From: Favolaschia claudopus
Taxonomy: Eukaryota > Basidiomycota > Agaricomycetes > Agaricales > Mycenaceae
DNA: 64,000 nucleotides
Assembly: GCA_037176885.1 (NCBI GenBank)
Contig: JAWWNJ010000009.1
Coordinates: forward strand, 1,240,001 to 1,304,000
Direction of reading: 5' to 3'
Shown piece by piece: positions 14,456-23,876 of the stretch (its first letter is position 1; each line of letters begins with the position of its first letter). The position numbers and the translations under genes were made by a program. Under the pieces are notes generated by a model. That model was not told the origin of the DNA and did no database searches. It saw only the letters and a program-made list of their open reading frames with translations.

Positions 14456-15151
14456 ATGGCCTCTCACACATCCGACGTGCTATCCACACCAGAATTACTC
14501 GAGCAGATCCTGGCCGAGCTCCCTATGCTCGACTTGCTCGTCACTGCTCCTCTTGTCTGCAAACCATGGCATGCGCTCTCACTCAGTTCCCCCACGTTGC
14601 AGCGTGCACTTTTCTTCCAACCAGATTCCTCCGTCTCGGTCTCGCAGCGAATTCAGAATCCATTGCTTGTGAAGTTGTTCCCTCCATTCTTCGTCTGCAA
14701 TACCGGGAGTCACCCAATCTCGACTCTCGACGCCATCATGGCAATGCCATGGTCAAAAGCGCCGGACGCTTTTCGGCGCGCAGATGCTAGCTGGCGCCGA
14801 ATGCTTGTCACCCAGCCACCAACGCACTCCTTGGTCGTCCGCCAGAAATTTTCGAGCATAGAACATATCTCTCGTCGACAGGGCGTGGTCAATGATCTCT
14901 CATTGTCCATGGGACTACTGTATGACCTGACAATACCATTCCTCGATGACGAGAGCTCATTTCGTGTTCTCTGGCACGGCGAATCGCCGCACGATAGTGC
15001 AGCCGATGACAGTCTTACGCTCTCGCTGTTCACCGCAGCTCGGTGGGAATACGATGGACCGGAGAGAACGCTCGACACGACATTCTTCAGCGCTGCGGCG
15101 AGTCCGATCTTCATCCCGTTTGGAGAGTGGGAGAGACTCTGTTCGAAATGA
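14456..15151 (+). CDS. F-box protein
   Basis: Single-exon gene of 231 residues. An F-box lies at residues about 7-50 (VLSTPELLEQILAELPMLDL, then TAPLVCKPWHALSLSSPTLQ), expected to bind Skp1 in an SCF ubiquitin ligase. The rest (DASWRRMLVTQPPTH, SMGLLYDLTIPFLD) has the pattern of the large agaricomycete F-box family with no recognisable repeat domain; its target is unknown. Start chosen at ATG 14456 because the F-box starts immediately after it. Confidence 0.75.
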   Translation: MASHTSDVLSTPELLEQILAELPMLDLLVTAPLVCKPWHALSLSSPTLQRALFFQPDSSVSVSQRIQNPLLVKLFPPFFVCNTGSHPISTLDAIMAMPWSKAPDAFRRADASWRRMLVTQPPTHSLVVRQKFSSIEHISRRQGVVNDLSLSMGLLYDLTIPFLDDESSFRVLWHGESPHDSAADDSLTLSLFTAARWEYDGPERTLDTTFFSAAASPIFIPFGEWERLCSK

Positions 15152-15344
15152 CATTAAATTTATGGCGGCTTGATTTTGTCCGCTGCGCGCGCGCCTCTCT
15201 CGTATTTTGGAGGTGATGATTCAACATCCGCGACAGCTACGTAGAGCCGATTTCTATTGTGGAAATTTATACATACTCGACTCGAAGCTAGTGCATAGTA
15301 GGCGTGTAAGTCCACATTTTTGCCGCTTGGCGCTGCACAAAAAT

Positions 15345-15497
15345 TTACTTTGATTTCCAGTCAGCAAGAATCTTTACGCTGCCTCCTACCTCGACCTCGT
15401 TGACCTTCTCCGACACAAGCACCGTGGTGCCATCAGACAAGTTGACCGCAATTACGCATTTGACGGAATTCGCTCTCGTGACTCGCAATGCTAACAT
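15345..15497 (-). CDS. Possible short ORF or terminal exon, unrecognised
   Basis: A 50-codon minus-strand frame (ATG at 15497, TAA at 15345-15347) reads VKCVIAVNLSDGTTVLVSEK and VNEVEVGGSVKILADW, a soluble beta-strand-like composition that is not low complexity. A plausible splice acceptor (CTCGTAG) just upstream could make it the last exon of a longer gene, but I found no convincing upstream exon in the GC-rich DNA beyond. It may equally be chance. No homologue recognised. Confidence 0.2.
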   Translation of the reverse strand: MLALRVTRANSVKCVIAVNLSDGTTVLVSEKVNEVEVGGSVKILADWKSK

Positions 15498-15536
15498 CTG
15501 GCACTGCGATATACTGTACTACGAGCTTTAGCTCCC

Positions 15537-15690
15537 TGCCTTCGGCACGGGCCACTCGCTGCGCTCGCGGCGTGCCTACGGCGGTCACACAGCTCGTCGG
15601 GGCTGCCGCCCCAAACCCCGCAGTGAATTGCTTGCCGACGGCGCCGCACTGCCGCTCGCTGCACTCACCAGCGCGCGTCGCCGCGGAGAT
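15537..15690. repeat. GC-rich patch of small palindromes
   Basis: This stretch is built of short inverted repeats: GCCTTCGGC (15538-15546), CTCGCTGCGCTCG, GCCTACGGC, and the perfect hairpin GGGGCTGCCGCCCC (15599-15612), followed by GCCGACGGCGCCG and CCGCTCGCTGC. Composition is clearly unlike the neighbouring DNA. It resembles the structured ends or bodies of small non-autonomous elements, but I could not define terminal repeats or a target duplication. Confidence 0.4.
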
Positions 15691-15894
15691 TTCACGGTTT
15701 GACAGAAAGTCACGGGGTGAATTCCCTTTCCTGGAGCTGAGGCTGTGCCGTCCTCTTTTAAAGTATAGGATGGTGCATTGCTTCCTGGCTAGCCCTTCGG
15801 AGCGTCCGCCACCGCCTCAATCCTCGCGATCTGATCAGGACATCCAGTACCAGAACTACACATTGAATATGTAGGTCGTCGGTCCTTGTCTCTG

Positions 15895-16320
15895 ATTTAT
15901 ATAGTCTCCCTTACCACGCTGTTTGTAGCACGCAGACGGCGAGCGTCCTACGGCTGTTATCACCAATCACACCGAAGCTCGCCCCGACCTGTGACTGGAG
16001 CCCGGGAACAGAGATTGTCGGAAACAGAGACATTCTTTGCGTGCTGGGCTGAAGAAGTCTTAGTGTGTAGACAGATTCCACCCTCCGCAATCTGCACGTT
16101 TTCGCTGCAAGATTTCATGTTGGTGCAACTGGTTGTCATTCCAAAGCATGCGAACCAGGCTGCGATCAACGCAAGCCGTCGGAGACCAGCAAGGATTCTC
16201 AAGCTCTCTGAGTCTCAAGGCGAGCTGCCTGCAACGTTGGTTAGTGTGGCGCGCAATCAGAAAAGTTCGCGCCAGGGAAATCCATAGGAGCACTGTTATT
16301 AAGAAGGAGAAAGGCTGATG
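15895..16320 (+). pseudogene. Decayed partial copy of the downstream DUF7587-like gene
   Basis: Three blocks match the gene at 17105-18166. The first, at about 15897-15945, matches LAYTLFESRRRAAYHG. The second, at about 16030-16100, reads FFACWAEEVLVCRQIPPSAI against FFARWAEEVLVYRQIPASAI. The third, in a shifted frame at about 16160-16200, reads STQAVGD against STEAVGD. The end (IKKEKG then stop) recalls VKKEEDD then stop. Between blocks there are deletions and frameshifts, and the N-terminal half and most of the C-terminal region are missing. This is what is left of a tandem duplication about 1.5 kb upstream of the intact copy. Confidence 0.65.
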
Positions 16321-17104
16321 CCTTGGTGAGTTGTTTTGCATTCTACCCAATGTGTTGTAGAATCTTGTCTTTAGGCGCCCCTTCATCATCTGAATGATAC
16401 CTTCTATTTTCCTCGATAATGGCCGTAACCGATCTTGCGGACATGCGGTGCACTCTGCTTTTTTGGAAGGCGCTTTCTCTTGTAACCTTATATCCGTCTC
16501 GAATTGCCATTACATTCAATTGTTACAGAAGTGAACCTCGACCCTGAAAAAACAGACATCCTGGGGTGACAATGATGCCTTTTTTCTACAAGAAGTCGCT
16601 GCAGGCAAGCGGTGGACAGCCGCAGAGATTTAGGCTCGAAGCCTCCTTGACGCCCTCAAAAACCACTTTTTCGGAAAGCCCTCGTCGTTTTTCGAACAAC
16701 CCGTTGGTGAAGCTTTCCGGTGCCTCTTAGCCAGACATTTTGTTGCTTTACTAGGATGCCTATTGGGTTAAATCCGTACATTGGGATCATGTCATGGAGT
16801 TCATAATATATTCAAACTCGGCAATTGCTTATCAACCGATTCCCTTTCGTCGTAGCTCAAGGGCTTCGGGTCTGGCAGATAATTAGTGAAAGAATACATT
16901 CCGAGAACATCCGGGGCCAAAAGATGGACGGGGGAGCGGGAAACATCAGAAATTCAGACTCGACGACGAGTCGACGTCTTATGGACCGGATCGGCATTAA
17001 TGCGGCGAACAGAAATGATGGGATCGGTGATTTCTTATGTTGCCGCTAATGAGTTTTGCCCTATTTTGCCACATCGAGTCGTCAAGGTCGTGGTTGTCTC
17101 CACC
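16321..17104. other. Spacer upstream of the DUF7587-like gene
   Basis: About 780 bp between the pseudogene fragment and the intact gene. I see no coding stretch that continues the pseudogene and no tandem repeat. The open frame of the next gene extends upstream to an ATG at 16886, but composition there is not coding-like. Confidence 0.45.
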
Positions 17105-18166
17105 ATGTCTGGACTGAATCCCTCTGACCCCAGCACCATTGTCCCATCCGACAAGTTTACCACAAAGCATACATTCGAGGGGATAACTTCCCAAGACTCG
17201 CAGCGATATTTTTACCGAGTCCATGCTGGCACGGCTGGATTTCATGGTGCCTTGCATCCTGCATATGGTTTCTTGGCTTCGAAGCGTCCACTACCCCTTC
17301 GCTTCACTGGCTCTGGAGAACAACTCCGTGACCTAGCTGCGAAGCATATCAACCAGTACAAGTATCCAGGCCGGGATAGGTCGGCGTCCCCCTTCGTTTC
17401 GGGGTCTTACAGTCTTGCGTACACCTTGTTCGAGTCGCGGCGACGGGCCGCTTATCATGGTACTATCAATCCCTACCTACCGTACATCAGCATCATCGAC
17501 AGCAAGAAACTTGGCCCTGACGTCTGGTTGGGAACGGAGATTGTTGGAGCGTGGTATGAAGACGAGTCTTTCTTTGCACGTTGGGCCGAAGAAGTCCTGG
17601 TGTACAGGCAGATCCCGGCCAGCGCAATTGTGTGCACATTGTCGCTGGATATACTCTGCAGCTTACTTCCACCTTGGTGCGATGGGCTTAAAGACAACAT
17701 CAAGCTAACATCTTTGTGGTCAACTGAGGCTGTTGGGGATGCCCTGCGAAATTTATCCTCCAACAACAATACCCCGGGTGATGAAGAAGCGTTGTTGGAG
17801 AAGGCCGTGAAGGAGAGCATGGCTTTGCTACGTCTCTTGCCCAACTCTTTGGCAGAGTCGGACGCGAATACCCCTCATATTGTGGACTTCGTGGCGCGTT
17901 TTGCGGCCATTTTCTGTTGGTGGCCAAAATGGACCGCAGACACCGATCCCAATGAATATCCTGCGATGCTCGAGCGAATCCGCTGCATGGTGTCGCAAAG
18001 GTCGCTGAAGCCACGAATTAAATCAGAGGTGGAGAAGATATTCGAGAGCTTTCGAGCTGATATCCCTCGAATGCTCGCCAATGTGGAACGAGCTCAAAAA
18101 ACCACGCCGCAGCGCAACAGAAAACCGTACGAGCGGAATTCTGTCAAGAAAGAGGAGGACGATTGA
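17105..18166 (+). CDS. DUF7587-like protein
   Basis: Single-exon gene of 353 residues. The N-terminal half has the pattern of the fungal DUF7587 domain: RYFYRVHAGTAGFHG, SPFVSGSYSLAYTLFESRRR, PYISIIDSKKLGPDVWLG and WAEEVLVYRQIPASAIV. The arrangement (RxH, a serine-rich SPFVS strand, a late Glu in AEEVLVY) is similar in outline to ADP-ribosyltransferase-like folds, but this is inference. The C-terminal third is helical and ends in a Lys/Glu-rich tail. I chose ATG 17105 (context caccATGtc) over an in-frame ATG at 16886, whose extra 73 codons look non-coding. The function is unknown. Confidence 0.65.
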   Translation: MSGLNPSDPSTIVPSDKFTTKHTFEGITSQDSQRYFYRVHAGTAGFHGALHPAYGFLASKRPLPLRFTGSGEQLRDLAAKHINQYKYPGRDRSASPFVSGSYSLAYTLFESRRRAAYHGTINPYLPYISIIDSKKLGPDVWLGTEIVGAWYEDESFFARWAEEVLVYRQIPASAIVCTLSLDILCSLLPPWCDGLKDNIKLTSLWSTEAVGDALRNLSSNNNTPGDEEALLEKAVKESMALLRLLPNSLAESDANTPHIVDFVARFAAIFCWWPKWTADTDPNEYPAMLERIRCMVSQRSLKPRIKSEVEKIFESFRADIPRMLANVERAQKTTPQRNRKPYERNSVKKEEDD

Positions 18167-18815
18167 TCTCTTCGTCAGTGTTTTGCATCTTGACTGTGAG
18201 ACTGATCTTCTCAACGTGTTGTACAGGATTCAAATAATACTTATTCTGTGGATTCTCCCTCATGATCCAGTCGCTGCCGATCTTGCACTATACTGTTTGG
18301 AAAGGCTCTCTTGTCTACTGTAACTCCTTATGAATATCTCAGGGTTTAATTCTCATTGCAGTTTTTCTTTCGTGTTCCCGTTCTGATGGGGAGCCTTTAG
18401 CGAAGCCACTGTCAGAAGACACATTCTGTTCCAATCATCTGTGCGGTTGTCATCATTTCGGTCTTGCCGCTGCGTTGTGGACACCATTTGACCACTATGA
18501 CGTCGAAGATACTTGTACGGTGTTCATGTGAACGGCGGTCCGGGCAAATGGTCTTAGCCTCGCTCCTCGAAGAAATAGGCTACTGCGTATGAACTGTTCA
18601 CCCCAAGCCCATATTCTCAAAGAATCCAATCTCGTCCCACCACTGTCCTCAGCTACCCCGCTCAGCTGACCATTCTATGTTAACAGAATACGACACCCTC
18701 CGACACATTCCCGCGGCTCAGCGTTCCGACGCGATGCTCCTTCAATTATAAGCTATAAGTATAAAGAAAGCCCCACGTCATTGAACGGGAAGCCGTTGGT
18801 TCCTCTTCTACCTCG
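18167..18815. other. Intergenic region and MFS promoter
   Basis: About 650 bp with no recognisable gene. The proximal end carries a double TATA-like string, TATAAGTATAAAG at 18754-18766, 50-60 bp upstream of the transporter ATG. Confidence 0.5.
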
Positions 18816-21380
18816 ATGTCGAAAATGGCTGAAGAGAAAACTGACGTTTCAGTCGAGCATGAAGAAAACACCGTCTCCGAAGTGGACCTCGGAAGATTGG
18901 CAGAAGTTGGGTCTCCAGAGCGATTAGCTGCCGAGCGAAAGCTTGTACGCAAACTCGACATGAGGCTACTTCCAACAATTTTCGTGATTTTTATTATGAA
19001 CTATATCGATGTGCGTTCTTGCACGCTCGCATTACAGCTTGGCTCATATGCTCGCGTCTTTCCAGAGGAATGGTATCACGACTGCACGTTTACAGGGCTT
19101 TCAACAGGATCTTGGACTATCTGGTATGTCTACAAGTCGGAGGACCGTTGGGAGTCTCTCACCTATTTTCTCGTTCAACAGACTTGCAGTACTCTGTAGT
19201 ACTGTCGATTCTCTACGCATCCTATTGTCCCGCCCAAATCCCGTCGAACATGGCGCTTAATTATCTCAAGAGGTCAGACCGGCTGCACAACCTTAATTCA
19301 ATCTCAATGGCTTTTGCAGACCGTCGTGGTACATTGGATGCTGCGTCATAGGCTGGGGTCTTACCAGCGCTCTCACTGGTGTAAGTTTCCTTCTCGACTG
19401 ACTCTGGCCGATGCTGAGGACGCGTAGGTCACGAAAGGATACTCGGGAGTTCTCGCGACAAGGTTTTTCATTGGATTACCCGAGGTCGGTTCGCTACTGG
19501 CACGGACCCAGTTCGCACTAATGTAATCTTCCAGGCTGCATTCTATCCCGGTGGCAAGTCGGATCTCTATTCTGCGCTTGTATCGTGCCGCCTCATGAGT
19601 GTTATATTTAACAGCTATCTATCTATTGTCGCGATGGTATACAAAGAAGGTACGGTCCAAAATCTCTCCAGTACAAAGTTCGTTTCTCAATCCTTATTTG
19701 AAGGAATTGGCGTTTCGTTCCGCTATATTGTACAGCGGTCTCCTCCTCTCCAATGCATTCGGGGCCGTGAGTGCAGACTGCTCTTTTTCAATGCTTGCCG
19801 TCATGAAGGCACGCATTTTCACAGCTCATGGCTGCCGGTATACTTTCGAACATGGACGGAAAGCGCGGAATCCGGGCCTGGCGATGGTACATTATTAGAA
19901 TGATGCTTGAGCTATTTTTCTAACGTCTTTTTTAGGCTGTTCTATATTGAGGTTCCGTTTTCGTCCAGCCACTTTGTCGCACGTTGTTGACATTCACGGC
20001 AGGGCTCCATAACGATTTTCATTGGAATCATCAGCATGTGAGGTCTTGCATCCTTGTTATCATCCCGACCCTAATTTGATTTAGATGGGCTTTACCTGAC
20101 TATGTAAGAAAATCTCTCGGTTTCGGCCCTGGTTTTGATTTCAATTCTGTGAAGCCCGGAAATACCACTTGGATCGTCGGCGATGAACGTCGATTGGCCC
20201 TGGTACGGCTAGCAGAGGACGCCGGTGAAGCAGACCAAGACACGGCAGAGGATACGTAAGTCAGCGGGCTTGAATTCTTCCAGACACGCAATGCTGAATA
20301 TTTTCTTTCAACAAAAGTCCTTTGGCCGGCCTTCGAATGGCAGTTCAAGATCCTCTCGTCTGGACCTTTGCATTCATGACAACTTCTCAACTCCTTGGCC
20401 TCAGTTTCGTTTCTTTCTTCCCAACGTACGGCTGTCGCCAAACGCTTCGTCGACGTCAGATTAATTCAACTCTTTTCCAGACTCACTGCTACTCTCGGGT
20501 TCTCAACGACCATTAGTCTATTACTCGCGGCGTATGCATCACTTTTCTTTTCTTCTTACTTCGCTGACGTCTCTATGTAGACCTCCGTGGTTGCTCGCAG
20601 GTGCAATATGCTGCTTGAACGCCTGGCACACCGGTTTGTCGAACATCTCGATGGATCATATCAATGCATGAACGTTCCGCAGACAAAACCGGGGAACGTT
20701 TCTTCCATATCACGGGCTGGTGGTGGGCCGTTATGGTTGGCTTCATCATTTCTCTTTGCACGATGAATACTGGCGCCCGATATTTCTCGATGTTCCTTAT
20801 GGCGCTTGGTTATGTTGGTAAGGTTTCACAGCGTACTCATTTTGGAACGTTCCCTGACGATTTACAAGGATTCGCGATGACGTTAGTGTGGGTGTCCAAT
20901 TCGATACCCCGCCCTCCCGCGTAAGGCTAGGCATTGTATTCGTTTTGCCGCAACTCTGACCCATACCTCGTACAGAAAACGTGCTGCGGCCATTGGAATG
21001 GTGAATGGTATCGGCAATCTGGGGAACCTGTAACATTCATCTACTTTGTCACCTCTTCGTTCCACTGAAGCGTCTCGATGGCAGTATGGGGTCCTATGTA
21101 TGGAAAGGTGAATGGGGACCCGAATATCATCAATCGATGATCGTCTCGCTCTGTGCTCTTGCGCTCAGCTCCGCGCTATCATTCGGTATGTTCTTCCTAC
21201 TTTGTCGTATCGTTAGTCTAACAGCACTCAGGGATACGTCAACATCTCATCCACCGCAACAAGCAGCTCGAGAGAGATGCAATGGCCAACGAAAGTCGTG
21301 TTAGAGAAGCAGCTATTCTGGAGGGCATCACCTTCGAGCAGGCTTTGGAAAAGAGGAAAGGATTCCGGTACTTGTATTAA
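18816..21380 (+). CDS. MFS transporter, anion:cation symporter (DAL5/vitamin-type) family
   Basis: Plasma-membrane major facilitator of the allantoate/vitamin permease type, about 500 residues after removal of about 20 introns. Family landmarks are LPTIFVIFIMNYIDRNGITT, LQGFQQDLGLSDLQYSVVLS, YCPAQIPSNMALNYL, RFFIGLPEAAFYPG, IYLLSRWYTKKELAFRSAIL, LSNAFGALMAAGIL, and RAWRWLFYIEGS. The second half has ITGWWWAVMVGFIISLCTMN, AAAIGMVNGIGNLGNL and SYVWKGEWGPEYHQSM. The cytosolic tail ends EQALEKRKGFRYLY at TAA 21378-21380. Every join keeps frame and no inactivating change is seen. One intron (19554-19614) uses a GC donor. Substrate cannot be told from sequence; nicotinate, pantothenate, biotin, allantoate and other organic anions are all possible in this family. 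Start 18816 or the second Met nine bases later. Confidence 0.88.
19554..19614 (+). other. GC-AG intron in the MFS gene
   Basis: The reading frame from AAFYPG to AIYLLSRW is restored only if the intron begins at GCAAGT (19554) and ends at AACAG (19614). The 61-nt length is normal and the donor otherwise matches the GT consensus at positions 3-6. Confidence 0.75.
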
Positions 21381-21530
21381 CGACGAACGAATGACGCAGA
21401 TGTTTGAACAGTCAATGTACGAATATATTACACTTTGTTACAGATGTAGTTACAAAGGGAAGCATAGCGAGAGAGAGAGAGCATATGGGCATAATTTGTA
21501 TACATGGATGCATAGTGTGAAAAAAAAAAG

Positions 21531-22376
21531 TCATAAAGAGAACGAGCCAGTCCGTACCCACTTCCTCCCCCGCTCCATCGGAGCCCATTGTATGTAGCCG
21601 CCGTATGTCGCAACTGCGAGGCCAAACCACATACACAAAATGAAAATATTGAGAAGATCGTCCCAGCTCCAGATCGCTGTGACTGATTGGGCACGTCGAC
21701 GCATTTGCCGATACATGGCGGGTAGAGGCGTGTCGTCTTCGAGGCACTGGTATATGGCCTGAAGTGCTCGAAGGAAGGATAGTTGGATTAGAGTTGCGAC
21801 GCCGAGAACGACGTCGCGGGTTTGACGCTGCATGAGCGTTTGATGAGAAACAGTGGGTTCTGTCGAGGGTTGAGCTATGAAATCGTTGGATGAGAAGAAT
21901 AACTAGACGCACCGATGAATTTAATGCAGCCTTGGCCGTTGGATAGCACTTCAACTGCGACGGCGGAGAGGTAATTCGGTTGGCCGGGCTGGAAGGGTTT
22001 CCATCGCAGAGGGTCAACAGGCTGTTAGATGGGGTGAGCTGTATGACGCGGCTAATCGAAGAAGGAAACGTACCAGGCATGTTTCGAGACCCCATTCCTG
22101 TTTCACGACGCCCAGATCTAGACCGCCTGAAGGACAGAGAGGAATGTCTGCAGCGAGGTCTGGCGGGGATTTATCGTAGATTTGATAGAGGTGGGAGTAG
22201 AAGTAGGCGCGGACGTATCTGAATCAAAGTAAGTATAGTCATCAAGAGTCTGTAGAGCGCTACCCTGGAGGCGGCGCGGCAGAAGCAGATTGGAGGATGA
22301 GCTGCCGTTGTTTTTCGAGGGATCGTTGGGAGGAAAGAGTGAGCTCTTTGGGAGATTTGGCGACGGTGTTGCCCAT
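21531..22376 (-). CDS. Small membrane-anchored protein of unknown function
   Basis: Starts at ATG 22376 (MGNTVAKSPKELTLSSQRSL) and has four exons joined across introns at about 22212-22256, 22019-22072 and 21873-21912. Visible blocks are YVRAYFYSHLYQIYDKSPPD, DPLRWKPFQPGQPNYLSAVA and QTRDVVLGVATLIQLSFLRA, followed by SWDDLLNIFILCMWFGLAVA, a likely transmembrane segment near the C-terminus. The N-terminal MGNTVAKS is a candidate N-myristoylation site. About 225 residues. I do not recognise the family. It converges on the MFS gene, with stops 150 bp apart. Confidence 0.6.
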
Positions 22377-22739
22377 GTGGAATAGCGAGAGTCAGATTAC
22401 AACACGGAGAGAAATGGGAGAGGAGTTTAGAAGGGCGGATGGGAGGAATCCGCCCGTTGAGCGAGACCAGGACGGGCCATGGCAGGATTATAAGAAATTG
22501 AGACGGATGCCTTGGAAACCAGAGTATAAGAGCATGTAGCTTCGCTGTGAGTTCTAGAAAGCAGAAATATAAAGATTTCCGAAAATGGCCCAAGGTCGCG
22601 TCGAATACAAGGCGCGTCACAAGTACAAGGCGATGTGTACGTGATGTGTTGACTTGTGTACACTTGTTGTTTGTTCATCAGCGTGTCTTTCCCACGGTTC
22701 AACCTGCTCACAAAAAGTTCTATACTGTACCGACATGTA

Positions 22740-23079
22740 TGGGAGCAACGGTCACGGTCACGGTGGGGTCCGTTGCGTTGCCCAAAACCAACCCTGTCCC
22801 GGTCACGGTGGGATCTGTTGCTTTAAAAAATACCGTGACATTTTCCAAAAAAATCTTCCTGCAATGTTGTGAGTCTTTTTTGTGGACAAACTGCTTGGAA
22901 ATGAATGTCCGAAGTGAGTGTGCAGTGAATCAAATGGTTTGGAGCAAGTTTCCGCTGATGTTTTGTCCAAATTTCCCTATTCATGTTGCTGACTTGAGCA
23001 ATGGTCACGGTCCCGCTATGTTCGTTGCCAAAGTCCTCGTGGCAACGAAATGTCACGGTCCCCTGGGCCGTTGCTCCCA
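22740..23079. mobile_element. MITE-like element with terminal inverted repeats and TA target duplication
   Basis: The left end TGGGAGCAACGG (22740-22751) is a perfect inverted copy of the right end CCGTTGCTCCCA (23068-23079), and both are flanked by TA (22738-22739 and 23080-23081). The similarity continues imperfectly for about 40 bp inward (GGGG.CCGT...GTTGCC on both sides). The word GTCACGGT occurs repeatedly near both ends as a subterminal repeat. The 340-bp element has no credible coding capacity. TA duplication and short TIRs suit a Tc1/mariner-type non-autonomous element. Confidence 0.65.
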
Positions 23080-23876
23080 TACATAGAGTATATGTGGGAT
23101 CACCAGGACCCGCTGGTGACCCCGCCAGTGACCGTCGGTGACCCTGGACAAAGGTCAACAGCGTCAATACACGATGTACACAGGGGACCGGGTTATCCCG
23201 GTGCCGATGAGATCCGTGGCCACTGCCACTGTGCTGCCACCATCAAATGTCAATCAGGACTGTCGGTCCGCCTCTCCGCTGCCACTCTCCTGAGCACGAC
23301 GACAACGACGCGCCGCCGCCGCCTCAGCACACCTCTACTGGGCATTTCCGAGTCGGCTAAGCTGTTTTACTAGCTGCTGCTGCACTGCTGGCGCGTTTCA
23401 ACGCGTTCTATGACTCCTTGAACTCGAAGTCGACACCGTATCTCTCTTGTTACAATACTCGATTTCTTAATGCTCTAAGCCTACGCTCTTGATTTCTGCT
23501 GTTCCAACACACCCAAATCACTACTATATACTATCTCTGCGGAAATAATTGCTACATCCTGGTCGGAGCTCTGACCGGAGTCTAATCACAATATCTATCT
23601 CTTCAATCCTTTTTCGCCGCCGCTGCCCTCTACCTGTTGCGGAGATTTCCGGGTATCCGTCTGTATTTCATAGTGAGTCGAGGTGGACAATGAGAAATTT
23701 AGCCGACTCTAAATTCACGCAGAATGGTGGCCGCAGCGCAAACAAAGGGAATCCGGATAATAGCGTACCATGGGCCACCCACAGCACTCGCAGCTAAAAG
23801 CCGTCGATTCCACTCTTCCTCCCTCACCACCATAACACTCCCACCTATCCCTGACCCCCCGTATCGCTTCAACTCA
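23080..23876. other. Spacer between MITE and Crypton coding region
   Basis: About 800 bp. The first 100 bp contain further GGTGACC/GGTCACC words (23095-23150), possibly part of a larger or nested element. The remainder is pyrimidine-rich and likely holds the Crypton promoter and 5' leader. An in-frame ATG at 23724 could extend the recombinase N-terminus by 51 residues. Confidence 0.4.

Noticed and set aside
15488..15874. 128-codon plus-strand frame across the GC-rich patch
   Set aside because: Its length comes from GC-rich palindromic DNA with few stop codons; the amino-acid sequence is Ala/Arg/Pro-biased with no domain.
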